From assembly GCA_052246295.1 (NCBI GenBank), contig JBQQCO010000001.1: a stretch of DNA of 64,000 bases. One strand, given 5' to 3'. This stretch comes from Piscibacillus sp052246295. Its GTDB lineage: Bacteria; Bacillota; Bacilli; Bacillales; Alkalibacillaceae. The notes beneath the pieces were generated by a model. The model saw only the letters and a program-made list of their open reading frames with translations, made no database searches and was not told where the DNA came from. Every line of letters begins with the position of its first letter. The stretch's first letter is position 1. Below are positions 54,791 through 63,627 of the stretch, one piece after another. A program made the translations under genes and the position numbers.

Positions 54791-55831
54791 ATGAATAAGA
54801 AAATTCTATTTTCAATTTCTTTAGTTTTAATTATGTTATTCTTAGCTGCATGTGGCAGCGATCAAGGTTCTGATTCTAGTGATGATGAACTGAACCTATA
54901 TACAAGTCGTCATTACGATATTGACGATGAGCTTTACCAACAGTTCGAAGAAGAGACTGGCATTAAAGTAAATGTGATTGAAGGTAGTGCGGATGAGTTA
55001 ATCGAGCGTATGAATCGTGAAGGCGAACAAACGGCTGACCTATTCTACACAGCCGATGCTGGACGCCTACACCGTGCTAAAGAACAAGGCTTACTACAAA
55101 GTGTAGAAAGCAATGTTCTAGATGAGAACATTCCAGAAAAGCTACGCGATGCTGATAATGAATGGTTCGGCTTAACGAAACGTGCACGAGTCATTGTTTA
55201 TCACAAAGATCGCGTGGATCCGAGTGAACTTTCAACTTACGAAGATTTAACCGATTCAAAATGGGAAGATCGCATTTTAATCCGTTCATCTGAAAATATT
55301 TACAACCAATCACTTGTAGCTTCATTTATTGAGTTACATGGACGTGACGAAGCAAAAGCCTGGGCAGAAGGTGTCGTAAACAACATGGCACGTGACCCTC
55401 AAGGTGGCGACCGCGACCAAGCAAAAGGTGTTGCAGCTGGTGAAGGTGATATCGCCGTTATGAACACTTACTACTTAGGTGGCATGTTAAATTCTGCTGA
55501 TGAAGAAGAAGTTAAAGTAGCTGAACAATTAGGCGTCTTCTTCCCTAACCAAGACACAACAGGAACTCATGTAAACATAAGCGGTATTGGAGTAACTAAG
55601 CATGCACAAAACAAAGACAATGCAATTAAACTAATTGAATTCTTATCTTCTGATGAAGTTCAAGAGCAATTCGCAAGCGCGAACTATGAGTACCCAGTTA
55701 ATCCAAATGTCAAGCCAGCTGAAACATTAAAGCAATGGGGAGACTTTAAAGAACAAGATCTAAACCTATCTATTTTAGGCGAAAACAATGCTGAAGCTGT
55801 TAAGATCTTTAACGAAGTGAACTGGAAGTAA
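54791..55831 (+). CDS. ferric iron ABC transporter substrate-binding lipoprotein
   Basis: The 346-residue FutA/FbpA-type iron-binding protein has lipobox LAAC (about Cys21). Its body starts LNLYTSRHYDIDDELYQQFEEETGIKV, and later tyrosines (NTYYLGG) are typical Fe3+ ligands. It is controlled by two Fur boxes and followed by a hairpin, then the permease and ATPase genes. Confidence 0.92.
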   Translation: MNKKILFSISLVLIMLFLAACGSDQGSDSSDDELNLYTSRHYDIDDELYQQFEEETGIKVNVIEGSADELIERMNREGEQTADLFYTADAGRLHRAKEQGLLQSVESNVLDENIPEKLRDADNEWFGLTKRARVIVYHKDRVDPSELSTYEDLTDSKWEDRILIRSSENIYNQSLVASFIELHGRDEAKAWAEGVVNNMARDPQGGDRDQAKGVAAGEGDIAVMNTYYLGGMLNSADEEEVKVAEQLGVFFPNQDTTGTHVNISGIGVTKHAQNKDNAIKLIEFLSSDEVQEQFASANYEYPVNPNVKPAETLKQWGDFKEQDLNLSILGENNAEAVKIFNEVNWK

Positions 55832-55880
55832 GAAAAGCGCAAGCGCACGTTTAACCACGCAGTGCGCCGACATCAATAAA

Positions 55881-55917
55881 TGAATCAGGTTGTTGCTTCA
55901 ACAACCTGATTTTGTCT
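55881..55917 (+). terminator. attenuating hairpin between the iron-binding protein and permease
   Basis: AATCAGGTTGTTG / CAACAACCTGATT 13-bp stem with T4. It lies within the iron operon and should make the binding protein more abundant than the membrane parts. Confidence 0.82.
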
Positions 55918-56008
55918 ATTTACCAACAAGTTAATAAAAACTCTTACTTCAAGTGCGATTTTTTTGTAAGATGGATATGTTGTACAGGATTAAAGGGCGT
56001 GAACAAAA

Positions 56009-57631
56009 TTGAGTTGGTTTAGAAATACGAGAAGCAACATGAATAGTTGGGCAATCTTAAGCATAATATTTGTCAGCCTTATATTACTGCCAAACTTATC
56101 CATCATTGTCCAATTTTTTACCGAGTCTAATGATAATTGGGCTCATATAAAAGAGCACATGCTCAGCACTTATATTACAAATTCATTGATTTTAATACTA
56201 TTTGTCGGGTTATTTACTGCACTCATTGGTTCCAGTTTAGCTTGGTTAATATCCGCTTATGACTTTCCATTGCGAGGCTTTTTCCAGTGGGGACTAATTT
56301 TACCATTAGCCATCCCACCTTATATCGGCGCATACACCTATCATGGTATTTTAAATTACACCGGCGTCATTCAAACTACGTTAAGAAACCAATTCGACGT
56401 GACGGTTAACCAACAGTATTTCAATATTATGAACATGCCAGGGGCTATATTTATTTTCGTTATGTTCCTATTCCCATATGTATTTACGATTACGAAAGCC
56501 TTTTTGGCGCGACAATCAACCTCTCTAATTGAAAACGCACGAATTTTAGGTAGTAGTTCATGGCGAATCTATTTTAAAATCGTGATTCCGATTACGCGAG
56601 CGTCAATTGTGGCTGGTGTCAGTTTGGTCATCTTAGAGGTCTTAAACGATTACGGTGTTGTAAAATATTACGGCATCCAGACGTTCACAACAGCTATTTT
56701 TCAAACATGGTTTGGGTTCGGTGATCTGAATTCAGCGATTAAATTATCAGGAACCTTGATGTTAATTATATTAGGATTATTGATTCTAGAACGCGTATTG
56801 CGTGGCAGGAAACGATTTAGTTTTACCACTACAAAAGTAAAACTACTTCAACCTATTAAGTTAAAAGGCAGAAAAAAATGGCTAGCATTCAGCTATTGCA
56901 TGGGGATTTTTCTAATCGCATTTATTATTCCGTTTGTACAATTAGTGCAGTGGAGCTTCTTAACGTATGAACAGTTTTTCTCAGTGGAATTATTCTCTGT
57001 CATAGGTAATACAGTCTTTGTGGCATTTGTCGCTGCGACGATTATTACTATCATGGCAATTGTGATTAGTAATTTTTCTCGACTTAATCGCGGTTTAACA
57101 GCAAAACTCTTCCCTAAGGTCACAATTTTAGGTTATTCTATACCTGGTGCCGTGATTGCGGTTGGTATTGTGACGTTATTCATTGGAATCGACAAGTTGA
57201 TTTATGGTTGGGGTTGGGTATCGTCATATGTCTTAAGCACAAGTGTTGTGATGTTGATTTTTGCTTATATCGTCCGTTATTTAGCCGTTGCTTATAATTC
57301 TGTCGAGTCCGGATTTGACCGTGTAGGTACGAACTTCACAGAAGCATCGCGCATGCTCGGCAATAGCATTACCCAATCGTTTTTTAAAGTCGATTTAAAA
57401 TTAATTCGAGGCGCCATTTTCGGCGGATTTATTTTGGCGTTTATAGATATACTAAAAGAACTACCATTAACATTAATATTAAGACCGTTTAATTTCGAAA
57501 CGCTTGCGACCAATGCGTTTACGTATGCAACGAATGAGATGATTCATGAAGCTGCTGTTCCATCGATTTTAATCATTGTGATCAGCGCCGTTGCGATTTA
57601 CTTTTTCCATTATGTTTTAGAAAGGGAGTAA
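56009..57631 (+). CDS. ferric iron ABC transporter permease (FutB/FbpB type)
   Basis: The 540-residue fused permease has two homologous six-segment halves, with EAA-type loops ENARILGSSSWRIYFKI and TEASRMLGNSITQSFFKV. It is a double-length iron permease. The start is TTG 56009 with AAAGGG 11 nt upstream; GTG 56000 in frame is too close to the site. The ATPase gene follows after 4 bp. Confidence 0.92.
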   Translation: MSWFRNTRSNMNSWAILSIIFVSLILLPNLSIIVQFFTESNDNWAHIKEHMLSTYITNSLILILFVGLFTALIGSSLAWLISAYDFPLRGFFQWGLILPLAIPPYIGAYTYHGILNYTGVIQTTLRNQFDVTVNQQYFNIMNMPGAIFIFVMFLFPYVFTITKAFLARQSTSLIENARILGSSSWRIYFKIVIPITRASIVAGVSLVILEVLNDYGVVKYYGIQTFTTAIFQTWFGFGDLNSAIKLSGTLMLIILGLLILERVLRGRKRFSFTTTKVKLLQPIKLKGRKKWLAFSYCMGIFLIAFIIPFVQLVQWSFLTYEQFFSVELFSVIGNTVFVAFVAATIITIMAIVISNFSRLNRGLTAKLFPKVTILGYSIPGAVIAVGIVTLFIGIDKLIYGWGWVSSYVLSTSVVMLIFAYIVRYLAVAYNSVESGFDRVGTNFTEASRMLGNSITQSFFKVDLKLIRGAIFGGFILAFIDILKELPLTLILRPFNFETLATNAFTYATNEMIHEAAVPSILIIVISAVAIYFFHYVLERE

Positions 57632-57635
57632 GCAT

Positions 57636-58373
57636 ATGTTTGTTCATATTCGCGACTTGCATTTTAAATATCCAAATGCAGAGAAATTAACCATTGATCA
57701 ATTTAACTTAACGATTCATAAAGGTGATATCACAACGATTCTCGGCGAATCAGGTAGTGGTAAAAGTACGCTACTAAGATTAATTGCTGGGTTAGAAATG
57801 CCAACAAAAGGTAATATCATGGTTGGCGATGACTGTATGTGCAGTCATTCTAAGTTCGTTCAACCTGAAAAACGTGGTGTTGGAATGGTGTTCCAAGACT
57901 ATGCTCTATTCCCACATATGACTGTTAAGGAAAATATTCAATTCGGTCTGTTAAAATGGTCGCGCAAAGAAAAGAAAGCTCGCTTGCAAGAAGTGTTGGA
58001 GCTCGTTAACTTAGAAGGTTTTGAAAAACGTTATCCATATGAGTTAAGTGGCGGTCAACAACAACGTGTTGCTTTAGCTCGTGCTCTTGCACCAAAGCCA
58101 AAATTATTATTATTTGATGAACCGTTCAGTAATTTAGATGCTGATTTGCAAATTAAAATTAGAGAAGAATTACGTAAAATTTTAAAGACAACAGGTGTGA
58201 CATCCATCTTTGTTACACACGACCAGGAAGACGCACAAGCTCTAGCTGATCAAATTGTCGTTTTACGAAACGGCAAAATTACGGAAACAGGTACACCCGA
58301 AGAAATCTTCGGTACTGACTGTGACATTTCAGAACGTTTAGCAATAAAGCCGCGTGTTTTATCGAAAACTTAA
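57636..58373 (+). CDS. ferric iron ABC transporter ATPase (FbpC type)
   Basis: The 245-residue ATPase has Walker A GESGSGKST, Q-loop MVFQDYALFPHM, signature LSGGQQQRVA and Walker B LLLFDEPFSNLD. It lacks the extra C-terminal regulatory domain of longer FbpC proteins. Last gene of the Fur-controlled operon. Confidence 0.94.
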   Translation: MFVHIRDLHFKYPNAEKLTIDQFNLTIHKGDITTILGESGSGKSTLLRLIAGLEMPTKGNIMVGDDCMCSHSKFVQPEKRGVGMVFQDYALFPHMTVKENIQFGLLKWSRKEKKARLQEVLELVNLEGFEKRYPYELSGGQQQRVALARALAPKPKLLLFDEPFSNLDADLQIKIREELRKILKTTGVTSIFVTHDQEDAQALADQIVVLRNGKITETGTPEEIFGTDCDISERLAIKPRVLSKT

Positions 58374-58431
58374 TTATGAAGCTATTGTGTGTGCATTAAG
58401 AACTGAAACCTCGATAATTTATTAACGAATA

Positions 58432-58866
58432 GAGGCTGGGACAAAAGATATCTTTTCTTTAGAGAAGACGAATATTAGGAGTCAAGTTACTCCTAAGATT
58501 CGTCTTCAATTTTTAGCTGCGTCAAAATGCTTCGCTTTCCGCAGGCACGGCTTCAACTTCCCCAAACTCACTTTCGTTCGGAGTTTAAGGATGTTCGGCT
58601 AAATACGCAACATCCATGTTGCAACGCCGAACTGACCCACATCCTGTGGCCCCTCATCTCGTGCTGTTCTGCGACGACCTGGATGGTCTAGTGTCGGCGT
58701 TGGCCACAAATGCTTTTTGTACTACATCTTTGCTTAAGTTTGCGCCGAGTAATCGCAGGCGCAGGACGTGGCCGTTTTTAGCCGACCAGGAGTCTGCGCA
58801 TTTTGACTACGCTAATAAAACTCAATATTCGTTTTTCTGTTAAGCTACTTTTTTTGTCCCAGCCTC
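58432..58866. repeat. composite intergenic element with 15-bp perfect terminal inverted repeats
   Basis: GAGGCTGGGACAAAA at the left end and its exact complement TTTTGTCCCAGCCTC at the right end bracket 435 bp. Inside are blocks shared with 29806-30095 (CAAAATGCTTCGCTTTCC, CAGGCACGGCTTCAACTTC, GCATTTTGACTACGC). There is also an extra central block of about 200 bp not in that copy, with its own hairpins (GGATGTTCGG ... CGCAACATCC). No transposase frame is present. It resembles a MITE or a modular REP-type element. Confidence 0.75.
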
Positions 58867-58894
58867 TTCCTTATTTGATATACACATAAACTCA

Positions 58895-59030
58895 TTTCAC
58901 GTGCATTGATTCTGATTTGAGAGACATTTGTCTCGGTTTCACGCGCACTTGCCCCGATTTGAACGACACTCTTGACCATTTCACGTGCACTTCCCTTCAT
59001 TTGAACGACACTCATCTCACGCCAATCCTC
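58895..59030. repeat. 21-bp-period intergenic array, CACGTGCAC/GAACGACAC alternating
   Basis: Core position falls at 58899, 58920, 58941, 58962, 58983 and 59004, exactly 21 bp apart. The core alternates strictly between TTTCACGTGCAC-type and TTTGAACGACAC-type, so the higher unit is 42 bp. Confidence 0.87.
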
Positions 59031-59168
59031 ACATTGAATTTTAAACTCAACCTAAAGAACTATTTTTTATAAGTCCGAGCAACTCGGTCGACTTTGGCTC
59101 TAAATTGTGTTATTATTTAGACTAACGAAATAAACGTGTTCCGAAACATCAGAAAGAAGGGTCTTACA

Positions 59169-60410
59169 TTGGATCAACAGACACTAGGTAAACGTAATTT
59201 GGCGATCATGTGGTTCGCCAATTTTTTTGTGGCAGGCAGTATGACAATGGTGATGCCATTTCTATCGTTATATATAGAAACGTTCGGAAATTTCTCAGAT
59301 GAATACGTCCAAACTTGGGCAGGATATACATTTGGGATTACATTTTTAACAGCATTTATTGTCTCTCCTCTTTGGGGACGAATTGGTGATCGATACGGAC
59401 GGAAACCAATCTTGATTATTGCGGCATTCGGTTTAGGGACAAGTGTATTTTTAATGGGTGAGGTTCAGTCGGTATTTCAATTATTTTTACTAAGGTTTGT
59501 AATGGGTGTATTTACTGGATTTATTCCATTATCTCAAGCACTCATATCGACACAAACGGAAAAGGGCATTTCTGGCCGTGTTTTGGGTACGCTACAAACA
59601 GGTACGGTTACAGGTACACTAATGGGTCCAATGCTCGGTGGGGTTCTAGCTGATACAGTTGGTTATGCTCAAGCTTTCCAATTTACTTCAGCAACTATTT
59701 TCTTAGCAGGGATCCTTGTTATTTTTGGTTTAAAAGAATTTAAAGTAAAAGACAAAGAAAACGAACAAGAAAATTATACTAGAAAAGAAGTTGTTTCGTT
59801 CATATTAAGGCACCCAATGTTAATCTCCGTGATTATTTTATCAATGTTTGTTCAAGTAGCGCACTTTGCTGTGCAGCCGATATTAGCGTTGTACGTCAGT
59901 GAGCTGAACGGACCGGCAAACTTAGCATTCATATCAGGGATCGCGTTCTCCATTACTGGCTTAGGTAACCTTTTAATGACAAGACGTTGGGGACGAATTG
60001 CCGATAAAGTCGGTTATGAAAAAATTCTAATCCTTCTACTTTTAGCGGCAGGTCTTGTCTATTTACCAGGCGCATTTGTAAATGAGGTTTGGCAATTAGT
60101 GATTGTAAGATTCTTACTTGGAGTCACACTCGGTGGAATCATTCCAGTTCGAATGGCTTACATTCGTCAAGTCGCACCAATTAATATGCAAGGTGAAGTG
60201 ATGGGTTATAGCACTAGTCTCCGTTTCTTGGGCAATATGATAGGTCCAGTGTTAGGTGGCGTGGTTGCTGGCTTTTACAATATCTCATCAGTCTTTTTAA
60301 TGACAAGTGCCATGTTGTTTGCTTGTGGATTAATTCTTCTATTTATCAAGATGAAAGAACATCAATCCGAAGCAAACGTACGAACCCAAACGAAGCACTC
60401 AACGTCATAA
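59169..60410 (+). CDS. MFS multidrug-type efflux transporter
   Basis: The 413-residue transporter has 12 hydrophobic segments, motif A GRIGDRYGRKP, a repeat of it as GRIADKVGYE, and motif C-like GTLMGPMLGGVLAD. That fits drug:proton antiporters of the 12-segment type (YitG/NorA-like). TTG 59169 follows AAGAAGGG; the GTG at 59136 lies before this ribosome site. Confidence 0.85.
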   Translation: MDQQTLGKRNLAIMWFANFFVAGSMTMVMPFLSLYIETFGNFSDEYVQTWAGYTFGITFLTAFIVSPLWGRIGDRYGRKPILIIAAFGLGTSVFLMGEVQSVFQLFLLRFVMGVFTGFIPLSQALISTQTEKGISGRVLGTLQTGTVTGTLMGPMLGGVLADTVGYAQAFQFTSATIFLAGILVIFGLKEFKVKDKENEQENYTRKEVVSFILRHPMLISVIILSMFVQVAHFAVQPILALYVSELNGPANLAFISGIAFSITGLGNLLMTRRWGRIADKVGYEKILILLLLAAGLVYLPGAFVNEVWQLVIVRFLLGVTLGGIIPVRMAYIRQVAPINMQGEVMGYSTSLRFLGNMIGPVLGGVVAGFYNISSVFLMTSAMLFACGLILLFIKMKEHQSEANVRTQTKHSTS

Positions 60411-60494
60411 AAGATTTGCTAATATAACTTATTTGTCATGTTCTATAAATTGTCTTAAAATACAAACAGGTAGAAAGAAAGTGAGGGAGTTCAT

Positions 60495-61304
60495 ATGAAA
60501 AAAGCTCTAGTATTAGCTGGTTCTGACACAAGTGGAGGAGCTGGAATTCAAGCGGATATTAAGACTTCTCAAGAAATTGGGATCTACCCAATGACAGCTC
60601 TGACAACAATTGTGGCTCAAAACCCATCAACTAACTGGGCACACGATGTGTATCCAATCGAGCTCGATACGGTGAAAGCACAACTGCACACGATTTTAGA
60701 CGGTGTAGGTGTAGATATTATGAAAACAGGAATGCTTCCAACAGCAGAAGTCATTAAACTTGCAGCTGATGTGATTGAGCAGCATAACTTACCAGCTGTT
60801 ATTGATCCTGTTTTAGTATGTAAAGGTCAGGATGAGGCTCTTCACCCTGAAAACTCTGAAGCGCTTCGTGACATTTTAGTGCCAAAAGCACTCGTTACAA
60901 CGCCTAACCTATTTGAAGCAGGTCAGCTTGCAGGTATGTCGAATATCACAACTGTAGACGAAATGAAAGAAGCTGCGAAACGGATTCATGAACTAGGCGC
61001 TAAAAACGTCATCGTTAAAGGTGGTTCTGACGTTGAAGGCGATAAAGCCGTTGACGTTTTCTATGCAGGAGATGAATTCATCTTAATCGAAACAGATTCC
61101 ATTGACACAACTTACACGCACGGTGCTGGTTGTACGTTCGCGTCTGCCATTACTGCTTACATTGCAAAAGGCCAAGAACCATTAGAAGCAATTAAATCAG
61201 CCAAAACGTTTATTACAAACGCAATCGAAGGCGCATCAAAACTAAATCAATATGTTGGGTCGGTTAATCAATTTGCGAACCGCCACAACCACGTTAATGT
61301 GTAA
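60495..61304 (+). CDS. pdxK: pyridoxine kinase / HMP kinase family protein
   Basis: The 269-residue ribokinase-like enzyme is of the ThiD type, with AGSDTSGGAGIQADIKT at the start and DTTYTHGAGCTFASA holding the catalytic Asp-free Cys loop typical of Bacillus PdxK. It phosphorylates pyridoxal-type vitamers and perhaps hydroxymethylpyrimidine. It stands alone, without thi genes, which favours PdxK over ThiD. RBS GAGGGAG. Confidence 0.85.
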   Translation: MKKALVLAGSDTSGGAGIQADIKTSQEIGIYPMTALTTIVAQNPSTNWAHDVYPIELDTVKAQLHTILDGVGVDIMKTGMLPTAEVIKLAADVIEQHNLPAVIDPVLVCKGQDEALHPENSEALRDILVPKALVTTPNLFEAGQLAGMSNITTVDEMKEAAKRIHELGAKNVIVKGGSDVEGDKAVDVFYAGDEFILIETDSIDTTYTHGAGCTFASAITAYIAKGQEPLEAIKSAKTFITNAIEGASKLNQYVGSVNQFANRHNHVNV

Positions 61305-61308
61305 ATCA

Positions 61309-61348
61309 ACTGAGAAGTCGGCCCAGGCCGATTTCTCGGTTTTTTTAA
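61309..61348 (+). terminator. terminator of pdxK
   Basis: GAGAAGTCGGCC / GGCCGATTTCTC stem with T7. Confidence 0.9.
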
Positions 61349-61378
61349 AATTTAAGACTTATTGAGAGGAGTTTTTCT

Positions 61379-61852
61379 ATGGCTAAAAAAATGAATGTGG
61401 AAAGTTTCAACTTAGATCATACAAAGGTTAAAGCACCTTATGTACGACTTGTTGGGGTAACGGAAGGTCACAACGGTGATACAATTCATAAGTACGATAT
61501 TCGATTTAAACAACCTAACCAAGCCTACATGAACATGGACGCCCTCCACTCTATCGAACATTTAATGGCCGAAAACATCCGAAATCATTTAGACAACGTG
61601 GTTGATATTAGTCCAATGGGGTGTCAAACGGGTTTTTATCTTGCTGTATTAAATCACGACAATTATGAAGACATTCTAAATGCATTAGAAAAAACATTTA
61701 ACGATGTTTTACAAGCAGATGAAGTGCCTGCATGTAATGAAGTGCAATGTGGTTGGGCTGCGAACCATAGCTTGGATGGCGCTAAAGAACTAGCCCAAGA
61801 AATGTTAAATCATAAAGATGAATGGCAAGATGTCTTTGGTGATGAAAAATAG
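61379..61852 (+). CDS. luxS: S-ribosylhomocysteine lyase
   Basis: Converts S-ribosylhomocysteine to homocysteine and DPD, the AI-2 precursor. Metal ligands His57, His61 (HSIEH) and Cys124 (EVQCGW) and the active-site Cys82 are present. 157 residues, RBS GAGAGGAG. It links methyl-cycle recycling with possible AI-2 signalling. Confidence 0.97.
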   Translation: MAKKMNVESFNLDHTKVKAPYVRLVGVTEGHNGDTIHKYDIRFKQPNQAYMNMDALHSIEHLMAENIRNHLDNVVDISPMGCQTGFYLAVLNHDNYEDILNALEKTFNDVLQADEVPACNEVQCGWAANHSLDGAKELAQEMLNHKDEWQDVFGDEK

Positions 61853-61856
61853 CACT

Positions 61857-61891
61857 TAACGAGCCATTATCATTATGGCTCGCTTTTTTAT
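61857..61891 (+). terminator. terminator of luxS
   Basis: CGAGCCAT / ATGGCTCG stem with T6. Confidence 0.92.
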
Positions 61892-62015
61892 ATGTCATGA
61901 GAATGAATTGGTAATTTTTTATGTATTTTTAAATAAGTAACAGTTAGAAAACTGCATATTTGCTCTCGATTTTACCCACCTTATAACTGTATCACTTATT
62001 ATGAGGAGGATGACT

Positions 62016-62630
62016 ATGCATCAGCAACAAAACCCAAATAGTCAGATGAAAAACTCAAACCAAATGCCAGCTCAACAAAGCCATTCAGCTCACGAGATTT
62101 ATGATGTAAAAGAGGTTCTAGGTGGCTTAATCGGTGCAATGGAGCATTATAAAATCTATGAACAAGGTATTCAGGATCAAAACTTAAAGACAATCTTGAA
62201 TCAACAACACCAGTATATGACACAAATGTACAATACGCTTGTGGATGCTTACCAAACAGGTCAGCGCCCTCCACAACCGACGACGACTTACAATATGGAA
62301 TTAAGTAATGATGTAACGTATGGTTTAACTCCAGGGCAGCCTAAACAACCTAAGGATAATCCACAGCAACTTAATGATGAGTGTTACTCAGGATTTATGT
62401 TAGGACATCTAAAACAGTGTGCTTCTGGTGCAACAATGGCAGCACTTGAAGCGACAAACCCTGTTGTACGTCGTGTTCTACAAGATAGTGTGCCGAATTT
62501 ATGTGAGATGGCTTATGAAGTGTTCCTTTATCAGAATGACAATGGGTATTATCAAGTTGCACAGTTTGATCAGCAAACACAAGATCAACTGTTAAACGGG
62601 TTTACACACGCTTCGCAACAACAGCACTAA
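62016..62630 (+). CDS. CotF-family spore coat protein
   Basis: The 204-residue protein has a Gln/Asn-rich N-terminus (about 1-30), a helical part (EIYDVKEVLGGLIGAMEHYKIYEQ), a Pro/Gln-rich middle, and a CotF-like helical C-terminal half (SGFMLGHLKQCASGATMAALEATNP). It is expected on the forming spore. ATG 62016 follows GAGGAGG; the frame from 62001 reads through that site. Indicates endospore formation. Confidence 0.85.
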   Translation: MHQQQNPNSQMKNSNQMPAQQSHSAHEIYDVKEVLGGLIGAMEHYKIYEQGIQDQNLKTILNQQHQYMTQMYNTLVDAYQTGQRPPQPTTTYNMELSNDVTYGLTPGQPKQPKDNPQQLNDECYSGFMLGHLKQCASGATMAALEATNPVVRRVLQDSVPNLCEMAYEVFLYQNDNGYYQVAQFDQQTQDQLLNGFTHASQQQH

Positions 62631-62634
62631 TAAA

Positions 62635-62667
62635 ATAACCCCTGTCTTTGTAGGCGGGGGTTAAAAT
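62635..62667 (+). terminator. terminator of the coat protein gene
   Basis: AACCCC / GGGGTT stem (with a partly paired extension); T run weak. Confidence 0.6.
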
Positions 62668-62707
62668 AGTTCTTTTTTACTAACATACATACTGGACAAA
62701 CGGATAT

Positions 62708-62861
62708 ATGGCTTATGAAGACAAAAATCCAAAGGAGGCTGATCCAAGTGGCAAACAATCAAGGTAAAAGTGGCGAAAACCGCAGAGAGGAAACAAGGAA
62801 TACGGCCGCCAAGGTAAATACGCAAAAGGTAATAAAAAAGATAACGATGATTCATAAGTAG
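62708..62861 (+). pseudogene. small hydrophilic ORF, possibly frame-disrupted
   Basis: GTG 62748 behind AAAGGAGG opens a 37-residue frame (ANNQGKSGENRREE...) that ends at 62861. A second frame starts at ATG 62708 (AYEDKNPKEADPSGKQSR), meets TAA at 62765-62767 and then stays open to a plausible end NKEYGRQGKYAKGNKKDNDD before TAA at 62855-62857. The head of one frame and tail of the other look like one small Lys/Gly/Asn-rich protein of the spore-associated kind, broken by a frameshift or stop. A terminator follows, so the region is probably transcribed. Uncertain. Confidence 0.35.
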
Positions 62862-62899
62862 AAGAGCCGTTGATGCGATTCAACGGCTCTTCTTTATTG
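62858..62899. terminator. bidirectional terminator
   Basis: AGAAGAGCCGTTGA / TCAACGGCTCTTCT perfect stem between convergent units, with T-rich flank on the plus strand. Confidence 0.85.
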
Positions 62900-63562
62900 T
62901 AAACCAACAACCTGCAAATCCTCTGACTGTAAATAGTCTAATATTTGAGGTAGTGCTTCAACTGTTTCAGCATTTTCATGTAATATATAAATGCCACCTG
63001 AGGGGTCATAGGAATAAAAGTAATCTACAATATCTTGAGCACGTTCCGTTTCCCAGTCTTTAGGATCACGATTCCACATAACCATTTTTAAACCATTATT
63101 TTTCACAACCTCTACTACTTCATCATCTGCAGACCCAAATGGCGGTCTGAATAATTCAACATGATGACCGACTAGACCTTCAAGACCCGTTATCGATTCC
63201 AAAAGATCATCCTCAAGTAATTTAGGCGTTAATAGGTTTAAGTTAGTATGCTCGTAAGAATGACTACCAATCATATGTCCTTGGTCTTTAACATACTGAA
63301 CTATTTCGGGATATTCCTCTATTCTTTTACCGATGAAGAAAAACGTTCCTGCGACGCCTCGTGCAGCTAGAATATCAGCGATTTCCTTCGTATACTCTGA
63401 CGGACCGTCATCAAACGTTAATGCAACGTATTGATTAGGAAGGGACGAAATATAATCCTGTTCAACTTGATAAACAGGAAACACTTCCACCCCACTTACG
63501 GCTAAGCTATACACAAAACAAGTTACTCCTAATAATAAAGTAACAACTACAGACTTAATCAT
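62894..63562 (-). CDS. polysaccharide deacetylase (NodB domain)
   Basis: The 222-residue protein has an N-terminal signal or anchor segment (about 4-22), then a NodB deacetylase domain. Motifs: TFDDGP (catalytic and metal Asp), HSYEHTNL (metal His pair), RPPFGSAD and ILHENAETV. It probably removes acetyl groups from peptidoglycan or another surface glycan. Single gene. Confidence 0.9.
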   Translation of the reverse strand: MIKSVVVTLLLGVTCFVYSLAVSGVEVFPVYQVEQDYISSLPNQYVALTFDDGPSEYTKEIADILAARGVAGTFFFIGKRIEEYPEIVQYVKDQGHMIGSHSYEHTNLNLLTPKLLEDDLLESITGLEGLVGHHVELFRPPFGSADDEVVEVVKNNGLKMVMWNRDPKDWETERAQDIVDYFYSYDPSGGIYILHENAETVEALPQILDYLQSEDLQVVGLQ

Positions 63563-63627
63563 AACACATGCCTCACTTTCTTAAGGCATTAGACTCGTGT
63601 GTCATAATTTAACCAAATCGCTAAAAA

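Noticed and set aside
58616..58843. 75-residue ORF inside the composite element
   Set aside because: Lies wholly within the palindromic repeat, lacks a ribosome site and has no protein-like pattern.
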